From the NCBI GenBank assembly GCA_002270565.1, contig NQMI01000007.1, forward strand, positions 675,740 to 739,739: 64,000 nucleotides of DNA, in the 5' to 3' direction. Both the position numbers and the translations under genes were made by a program. The notes under the pieces are model-generated. The model did no database searches. It was given only the letters and a program-made list of their open reading frames with translations, and was not told where the DNA came from. Below are positions 56,816-64,000 of the stretch, piece after piece; positions within the stretch are counted from its first letter, which is position 1; the number at the start of each line of letters is the position of its first letter. The DNA comes from Stenocarpella maydis (Eukaryota; Ascomycota; Sordariomycetes; Diaporthales; Diaporthaceae).

Positions 56816-58899
56816 GGCGGGCAGGAGTAAGCAGAGGGTTGGGTAGGCAGGCGAATTGAGAAGCTGGTAGGCAGCGATGGCCAGGACCGGGAGGAGGAGG
56901 AAGGATATTAGTAGCAGGGGCGACAGGCGAGGACGGGCACGAGGCTGAGGTCGCGGTCGATGTCGGCTGGAGCTCTGAGCAGTGGTGGGTCTCTGTTGCA
57001 TCAAGTGGTCGAGAGCTGTCGCGAACAGGCACCCGCCGAGTGTTGCGACGATTAATGAATGAGCGAATGGTACGTGCAAGCAGATGATGTGCTGGGGGAA
57101 TCTGACTTGAGAAGGAATGACGACGAGGTCAGAGAGTGGAGCGTGAGCTAGCGGTGGTCGTCAGCCTCAGAGCCCCAGCGTGATGACGGGTCCGTCCGTG
57201 TACGTGCAGTGTACTTACTAGTGTAGCTCCCCTGTGGGAGGAGCTTTCTGCCATGCCTGCCTAGTGTACTTGGTGACGTTTGCCTGCTTCTGGTCGAGGC
57301 ATGAGCTATTTCAGAGCATCAGCCAAGCTCCACGCCAATCTCTCGGCACGGGCAAAGCTGGGCCAGGGGGAGCACGCACCCAATCTAGAATTCGGGCTGC
57401 GCAAAGACCTCGAACCACGGCCTGCCAGCGCTGCACGGGTTGGCATGTCTCATTTCGATTTTTTTTCTTCGCTGCTTTGGTTTTTTGGCTTGTGATAGTG
57501 GGTCTTGTCTCATTCCATTTACACGCACATGTCATGCCATCATTGCCCCCTCATCAGCCACTTTATTGCATGTCCAACGCAAGATAGAGGGGCAACCAGA
57601 CAAATCAGCAGCTTAGCAAAGTGACGAGTGACACGAGTTACGGGGACACACGACGATATCAAACAAGAACAAGGGGAGACGTCAGAGCCGCAGCGGTTGG
57701 CACTCCAATCTCCAGTCAAGTATGCAACAATGAGCTAACAATAAGCTTTCAACGCTACTGGTACCTGTCACAAGCCCCTGTCCCACAGATCCAATGCCCG
57801 ACCCGGCCGGACCAACCGACAAACACCTCGGCAGAAGCCACACAAAGTCCCTTTTCCCCTTGCGACCCCACAACCAACGCCACCGACCAGAGCCTCAGAA
57901 CCAAGCAATGTCATGTCGCCTCATCCCTGTCCGCCGGCATCACACCTTAGGGACCTTGTCTCATGCAGAAATCTCCGCGTCCCCCAGTCCTGATGCAACA
58001 AACAGGTGTATCCGAGGTCTTCCCTCTACCGATAAGTAACGTGATGCTGTGGTAACAAATCACCGGCCAGGAAAACTCCCTGTCAAATCGGTCTGCCCGA
58101 CCGAGGCTTGCGGAATCCATTGGCATTCCATGCTAATAAGACAATCGTGCGTCCTTCCTAATGGAGACTGCTTCTTGTGTGACGCTACGGAGTATATTAT
58201 ATTCAACGACACCTCGGAAATCAGCCAATCATGACTGTCGAATATGAGTATCAACCCCGACCTGTGATCCATATCAAATGCGCAGAATAGAAAACCCTTT
58301 CAAAGAGCGAGCGGCAATACAACCCCAACTCCTCGGACCACTTCAACTGCCGCTGTCGTTGGCACTCCACCTCATCACGCTTCCTCCAGACTTCCGACCG
58401 CAATATCATCCGCCGAGATTTCCCCCGCCTTGTCTGCTCCAGAGTGGCCGTCACGCGGCCAGATATCAACCTGCATATCATGATCCGGGTGATGGACGTG
58501 GATTCACATCAAAGCGTAGAGTGGCGAGGGCCGCAAAGGCCATTCGAATAGAGATGCAAACTTTCTGATGAGGCAACTATCTATACCGATTCTGCGACTT
58601 AGGATATCTAGCAGAGCTGGAGCCCAGGGTTGAGCGCTGGGTGGAAAGTGTGTGGGGATCCGAACAAGGCACCATTGTTAATCAACGCGTCTTTGGAGAC
58701 CATTTGGCTCGTCGCGGGTTCATCAGAATACCCTAGTATGCAGCCTAAGCGTGATGGGGACGAAAATGTGCTGTGGACTTGAGTATACTCTGGATTGGCC
58801 AAATATTGATAGAAAGTTGGTTTTGACTTTCTCTCGGCCGAAGTGCATGGAGTCGCCATGACCGTGGCAAGGAGAACCGCTGCATGAATACAGGTAGGT

Positions 58900-58918
58900 T
58901 ACCTAGGTTACCTAGGTA
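58900..58918. repeat. Overlapping TACCTAGGTT / TACCTAGGTA palindromes
   Basis: Two copies of the recurrent 10-base palindrome-like motif in tandem, sharing one base; the second is the perfect palindrome. Other perfect copies lie at 2332-2341, 3787-3796 and 17503-17512. Confidence 0.9.
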
Positions 58919-59774
58919 GTGATTCAATTTTGCTGGTCTTGTTGTTCAGGCCGCCATATCCGTGCCCTGGATATACCCAAGAAACGATTAATATCATGTG
59001 AATCAAGCCGGGACAGCTCAGCTGCATCGAGTCTTCCTCCCAGTCGATGTCACTGTTCAAATTCGGCACACTTCATGATAAGAGTGTCCATCCCCCATAT
59101 CCCTGTTTTATTCTGTGAACCGGTGTTAAACTAGAATATTCTACTCTGTACTAAAGGTCATGGTATCAGGCCGAGTCGAAAATCGGGCGTCCTCTAATTC
59201 TTGCTACCCGAGGTATCAAGCTGTCAAGACCGAAACCATCTCTAGTCGCTGGCAACCTAGTTTGGCACCATTAATCGCATCCTGCTAGTGCGCTCGAAGT
59301 GTGACTTAAGTCTTCGAATTTGGCTAAATGGGCAATGTAAAGCTGTAATGCCCCAAAAATACTCGCATAGGTTTTGCCCTGTCGCAGGCTTAGTATGTGC
59401 AGAATCATTGTGTATGGTTGCGATGATCCGAAATGATGTGCGGGGGAAATCACGTCTGTTCAATACTTATTCGACCCTTTTACGGGCAATTTCGCGATAT
59501 CAAAGGCCCGTCATATATGCCAAGGGACATTTTCCGCTTGAGTAAATCAACTTGCAGGTAAATTGCAATATAAAGAAGGAAAGGAAAAGAAATGAAAAGA
59601 AAACAAGGCTGCGGTGGTCCGTTCATACAGTCACCAAGCTTACAAAACAAGCCCTCTCGATAAATAGGCACGATATAGCCCGGTCTTAGATAGCCAATGT
59701 GGCTATTCTGTTTTGAAATTTATTGTTATCGGTATTGTAATTTTTTTTTTAAAAAAAATCAAATGCTCGGTCTT

Positions 59775-59865
59775 TAAGCGTTTACGACTGCATGAAGGGA
59801 CCGACACAGCTCCTTTTGTTTGAAAGAAAAAAAAACCTTTTAAGGGAATGCCACCGGATTGAAAA
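59775..59865 (+). repeat. Dispersed repeat, copy 2
   Basis: Shares the GCGTTTACGACTG / ATGAAGGGACCG / CAGCTCCTTTT core, the A-run and CCGGAT with copy 1 at 53821-53895, in the same orientation. Confidence 0.75.
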
Positions 59866-60001
59866 TAAACCCACTTAGATAGCAAATACGATGCAGATAA
59901 CAATAGTTAAAGACAATAGCTTGTCACTAAGAAATAGCGATAGCCTCAGCCTGTATTAGCCCTTCTAAGTTTGATTTGCCTCTTCCGGACAGGTTATGGT
60001 G

Positions 60002-60037
60002 TAGAATACGAGGCATACCGGTATGCCTCGTATTCTA
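60002..60037. repeat. 36-bp perfect palindrome
   Basis: The half-site TAGAATACGAGGCATACC is followed at once by its exact reverse complement, with no spacer. Pairing breaks immediately outside (60001 with 60038). Confidence 0.95.
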
Positions 60038-60864
60038 TTGCTAGTAAAACCGGATTAATGAGAATCTTTAGCTACGCATCCTCGATCATAGATCTAGGAC
60101 ATCCAGAACTTGGAGCTCCGTCTTTGGCATCTTCCCGAATTAGACGTATAAAAGGACAAAACCTGTGTTTCTCCTCGTCTCATGAAAAATTCCCTAGAAA
60201 ACTTTTTGCATCAGATGATTTGAACGTGAGTGAGCGCTGGCGCATATCTAACCTAAGCAATTTAGGTGACTCTCGTCGCAGACCTCTCACTAGGTTCTTC
60301 GACAGCCTGCAAGGGCCCGGGATTGTCGATAACGAGGCCGGTGTGAAAAGAGACGAATGATGATGAACGTGGGAAAGATGGCCCAGCAGGAGCTGGGTTG
60401 ATGCGCTCAACGCCTTGTATTACGGTGTGAACGCTATCGCTTTCGAGTATCTCATGCTCGGCCCTGGCTCCAACAACGTAAGCCTCATGATCAACGCTGG
60501 CTGCGTGCAAGGAACCACGCGCAAGTTAGGCAAGAACCTGGTCCATCCTGCTCGAGGGGCTGTGGAGGGTAAGGCCCAGGTTGCACGTATTTGGCCATAT
60601 CCACCGTGGTAGCGGCCAGGGAAGGCTTTACGCTGGCGAATGTCAGAGGGCTTACGAGACGCTCATGTCACGCCCTGGGCGGGGGCCAATATTTGACATG
60701 ATCCCTTTAGCAGAGATGAATATGAGACGATGGTGAACCTTAGAGGCAAGGAACACAAGAAGAGCTTGAGAATGAACAATAGGACTCATGGAAGCTGGAA
60801 TACTGATGAGCGGGGATTGTCCTACGTACGTATATGGCACGTATCCCCGTCTGCTTTACATCCA

Positions 60865-61250
60865 AACCATGACTATTTGGCTGACCTGTGATGAGCTATA
60901 GTCTATTATAATATGTATCTCTTGTCTCCTACTTTCATTTACATCCAAACTGTTACGATTCCGAGCGTGGCGTATCGAATAGAGCAACTTGACTGGTTTT
61001 CTAGCACTACTGCTATTGAGCGAGAAGTGCTCGTTTATATACCCAATGGGCGTAAGAATAGTGGGCCCAGCGAGCCCCTGATTCGTGACACAAACCATAA
61101 CTGTATGGCTAACCTGTGATGGGCTATAGTCAAGTATAATATATATCTGCCGTCCCCTACTTTCACACAATTCCAACTCTATGGCTAATCTCACAAGTAT
61201 TTGGTGAGCTGAGGTGAAGTATGACATGTGTCCCCCTTCCTGGGAAGTGC
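60865..61250. repeat. Imperfect direct repeats
   Basis: Segments at about 60866-60935 and 61095-61165 share ATGACTATTTGGCTGACCTG-like and GAGCTATAGTC-like blocks followed by CCTACTTTCA, at roughly 80 percent identity by eye, about 230 bases apart. A third, shorter resemblance (CTATGGCTAATCTC) lies near 61180. Confidence 0.6.
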
Positions 61251-61834
61251 TTGCTTCCACTCGATGTTCTTGCCATGTTGGGAACTCTATGGCTGATCTC
61301 AGGAGTATCCGCAGCCAAGTATTCAACCAATCAGGGGCTGTATCTTCCACCCTGGCCATGCCGCCCAACGCTCATCAACCTCGCATTATCATCCAACGTC
61401 GACCAATGCCCCCTCGATACCTACCTTCGTCAAGGCCGACGGACTTCTTGGGCAGCTAGTGTGCTGCACTTTGCCATATCGGACATGGTCAGGCCAGGGG
61501 GTTTCCGTTGCCATCTTGGCACGAGGCTAGACCGTCCCGACGCAGGCTGGAATGTCTGTGTGTCAAACGGCAGCTGGTGTTTCAGATCGCCAACCTTGTT
61601 TCGCAGCGGCCCGTGAACGACAGACGACTTCTCTTCGAGTTACAATAACATCGCCATCCTCACCATCGTCGCCGTCGTCGCCTACGTCGCCTATATCGCC
61701 GATCAATCTGATGTGGGGCTGGTCATAACGACTCCTTTATCCATCATCGAACAGCATCGCTGTCGTCATGCTGTGCCAGAATCGGCAAGAAGACGTGGTG
61801 AGTGATCACATGCCTGCGCACAGGACACAAGACC

Positions 61835-62521
61835 ATGAAGAGGCCACTTGCTCCGTCTGACAGCACAAACCAGTCATTTTTAGCGGGAGCATCGTCCGGC
61901 TTGCCGTCACAATGCTTCTTCGACACCATCCTGGTGCCGCTGCCGACCTGGGTTTTCATCCTGGCACTGCCCGTCGTGGCTCTCATCCGCACTAGGGTGC
62001 CGTCCACTGAGATCCTGCACGCCAATGTGCACCGGGCCTGGATACGCAGCGGAACACTGGGGCTGTACTACTTCTGCATCTTCGCAATTGTCCTAATGGA
62101 GTCAATCGAGATCGGGCGCCTGGCCAAGGCCGGCCTGGGCGTGGGCCTGCTACCATTCGTCTACGTCGCATGCGCGCTGGCCGTGGTCACTTGTGCAATG
62201 GATGCTAGGGTGGCCGACGCTTTATCCTGGGAGAGGGGATGGTGGCATGAGGCAGCTGTGCTTTTCTGCGTCATGAGTGGGATCATCTCCACCGTCAAGA
62301 CGATCGCGGTCGAGGCGCTAGACGGGGCCGGGCGCCTGGACACCCCCTACCCAGTGAGCGACCAGTATACGGACCTTGCTGTGCTATCTGTGCTCTACTT
62401 TGTGCTGCTACTGGTCGTGGTGGCCATGAAGTACCTTGTCAGGCCACAGGCCCGGGTTATCCGCCGGCACCAGGCTAGCAACGTTGATACCGAGGCTGTG
62501 GAGCTTACCATGAAGCGCTGA
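61835..62521 (+). CDS. Multipass membrane protein, unknown function
   Basis: 228-residue single-exon protein from ATG 61835 (MKRPLAPSDST). About five hydrophobic helices: VPLPTWVFILALPVVALI, GTLGLYYFCIFAIVLMES, LLPFVYVACALAVVTCAM, EAAVLFCVMSGIISTVKTIA and LAVLSVLYFVLLLVVVAMKY. Loops carry IEIGRLAKAGLGVGLLP and DTPYPVSDQYTD, which I associate with an uncharacterised membrane family widespread in Sordariomycetes (recollection of the pattern, not a search). No signal peptide or catalytic motif is visible. An upstream GTGAGT at 61800 could mark an intron with an earlier exon, but the nearest acceptor would make it only about 26 nt. Confidence 0.75.
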   Translation: MKRPLAPSDSTNQSFLAGASSGLPSQCFFDTILVPLPTWVFILALPVVALIRTRVPSTEILHANVHRAWIRSGTLGLYYFCIFAIVLMESIEIGRLAKAGLGVGLLPFVYVACALAVVTCAMDARVADALSWERGWWHEAAVLFCVMSGIISTVKTIAVEALDGAGRLDTPYPVSDQYTDLAVLSVLYFVLLLVVVAMKYLVRPQARVIRRHQASNVDTEAVELTMKR

Positions 62522-62955
62522 ATTGGTTCCATTGCGCCGGAGCTGTTCGATTGTCCTAGCCATGACTCCACCAGATATATGGCGGCGCTTGAATGCGTGG
62601 AAAGATGCTTGCTAGTCGACGACTACTCGCCAACAGGCTACTAGCTCGTCCTTGAGATCGAAATTTATTTGTGATCCCCCGCATCCATCTCTCTTTCTTC
62701 CTCTCCTCTTACCCTCCTGGCCACCTCCAGGCCGCAAATCCACGGAAGTTGCGTTCAATGCGCCTTCTCGTTGGTTGGATTAGCCTCTCCCGTAGAGGAT
62801 ACAACCAGTCGAGCCGTTCGTGCGATCGTACGGAAGGGCCCCATCCAAACATTCATTCATAAGGTTTCTCTGACTGAGCAGAAATACTGCGCATTTCTAC
62901 TCTCGCTATTTCGCACCCGGAGCGTTGTGCATATCAGTCCTCTGGTCTGAAAGGC
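62522..62955. other. Intergenic, presumed promoter of the next gene
   Basis: No coding frame. C/T-rich segment at 62680-62735. Confidence 0.4.
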
Positions 62956-63816
62956 ATGGCAGACACGAGACAAGAGAGGACTACCGGGGACGGGCAGGCA
63001 GTCCTGAAAGAGATGTACGCCGATTCTGCCCGCCTTTCCTTGATCTAATTGCATCCTTATAACTCACATTGCAGAAGCGTCTTCGGCACAGATTCTTCGA
63101 GGAATCCTACTGCTGTAGATTCGCAGACTCCTTCCGAGCCGGCCCGCCCGAAAAAAGCCAAGAGGGAGTATTGCGAGGAATGCCGAAAACGCAAGGCCGA
63201 GCCCGGCCAGGATGGCCGCAAAAGGAAGAACGCGGTGTACCGCTGCGAGAAGTGTACCAGGGCGAATGGCAACGCCTCTCGCTCGTCTCAAAAGAAACGT
63301 ACCCGGTGCGGCAAGAAACGGCCCACGCCAGGAACGAGCCAGGCATCCAAGCTGCAGTCCGTGTCGTCCGCATGGCACAGGCAGAATCCCCAGCATGCGG
63401 CCCATTCTCCCCTAGGCAAAACATGGCAGCACGCCGTCGCCCGCGGGCTTGAGCAGGAGAACTCCGGCAGCATCGATCTCTCCACGGAATTTGGTGATCA
63501 TGATACTGTCTCGCAGCCTTTCTCCGTCAATCCCCAGCTGGGCGCCTCCGGAATCGGGCTTGAGGCAAATGTTGGCTATCCTACGGATCCATTTCAGGAT
63601 AACTCCCAGCCAGCCCATACCGTCGTCCCGTACGGCAGCTACGTCCAATTTGACCAGTTCATCCAATTTGATCAGTTCGAGGGCGTCGACAGTCCCTCTG
63701 CTTTGGCGTCCGCTCCATATCAGATGCCCCGCCTGCCATCCTTCGGGCTGGCTCATGAAGCTCCAGCCGGGCCTGTGGATCCTGGTTATCCCGTCCTGGA
63801 CCAGGCCCAATTCTAG
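62956..63816 (+). CDS. Basic Cys-pair protein, possible DNA-binding regulator
   Basis: Exons 62956-63014 and 63075-63815/6 (intron donor GTACGC, branch ATAACTCAC, acceptor TTGCAG; phase 2 closes). 266 residues if translation ends at TAG 63814-63816. A strongly basic region contains two Cys pairs, C53-x2-C56 and C77-x2-C80, in KREYCEECRKRK ... YRCEKCTRANG, then KKRTRCGKKR. This could form one zinc site next to a nuclear-localisation sequence but is not a Zn2Cys6 binuclear cluster. The C-terminal half is acidic/Gln-rich with a short repeat (VQFDQFIQFDQFEG), like an activation domain. The TAG overlaps a perfect donor (TA|GTAAGT); splicing to the AG at 63875 would replace the stop and add a tail ending in VPLF (283 residues, stop 63927). 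Confidence 0.6.
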
Positions 63817-64000
63817 TAAGTGCAGAACGGGCTGAAGCCTTTTACTACATCGGAGCCTTTGCTCACAGATGGCAGCGCCCCTGGAGTGCATCAATTTGGA
63901 ACGAGTGACCGGGTCCCTCTATTCTAACGCCCCGGACGAGTGGATATAAATTCCCCCGGGCTTAAGCGCTCCCATCCTTCTGATCTTGGCAATTAAACCC

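Larger units (their letters stand above)
56816..61834. other. 5 kb gene-poor, repeat-bearing interval
   Basis: No frame on either strand shows a domain or splice structure I recognise. It holds a doubled TACCTAGGTT/TACCTAGGTA pair (58900-58918), repeat copy 2 (59775-59865), a 36-bp perfect palindrome (60002-60037) and imperfect direct repeats (60865-61250). Base composition is AT-richer than the flanks from about 58.9 to 61.2 kb. Confidence 0.5.

Noticed and set aside
61743..61834. Extra 5' exon for the membrane-protein gene using the GTGAGT at about 61800
   Set aside because: The nearest acceptor gives an intron of about 26 nt, too short to be credible.

Overview
The window is nuclear DNA of a filamentous ascomycete (Pezizomycotina), most likely a Sordariomycete. 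Support for this comes from short GT-AG introns (44-170 nt) with CTRAC-like branch sites, GC-rich coding sequence with monoexonic or few-exon genes, a fungal CBM1 cellulose-binding module, a GH74 enzyme, a KCH1-type K+ channel protein, a fungal HP1 and a Dal5-type permease. There are no operons. Gene coordinates below run from start codon to stop codon; intron positions are given in the evidence text.

Layout. 1-5.4 kb: 3' part of a secreted GH74-CBM1 xyloglucanase, a decayed retrotransposon integrase fragment lying against a BTB-like gene, and a cupin/membrane protein. 5.9-7.1 kb: a six-exon HP1 heterochromatin protein, followed by 4.8 kb with no gene I can see. 11.9-22.4 kb: a zinc-finger/acidic-tract protein, a beta-lactamase-fold serine hydrolase and a large low-complexity protein. 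23-30 kb: a rhomboid-like locus that looks damaged, NMN adenylyltransferase, and a Dal5-family MFS permease that is a clear pseudogene. 31-45 kb: a 2-oxoglutarate/Fe(II) oxygenase, a 53-residue membrane microprotein, KCH1, a histidine phosphatase and a PNPOx-like/flavin-reductase fusion. 45.5-52.8 kb: VPS27 (ESCRT-0) and a rhodanese-USP deubiquitinase of the Doa4/Ubp type, divergently transcribed from a shared 1.6 kb interval. 54.5-56.8 kb: a long-chain acyl-CoA synthetase with a frameshift in a C8 run. 56.8-61.8 kb: a gene-poor, repeat-bearing stretch with a 36-bp perfect palindrome. 61.8-64 kb: an unknown multipass membrane protein and a basic Cys-pair protein.

How genes relate: most neighbours are unrelated housekeeping or accessory genes. 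The one pair with an obvious shared pathway is VPS27 with the Doa4-type deubiquitinase (sorting of ubiquitinated cargo at endosomes). The intergenic DNA carries recurrent TACCTAGGTA palindromes, microsatellites, a dispersed repeat pair and pseudogenes. I did not find a convincing novel multi-gene system. The best leads are the VPS27/DUB head-to-head pair, the fused flavoenzyme, the microprotein, the lineage-specific low-complexity protein and the intergenic palindromes.
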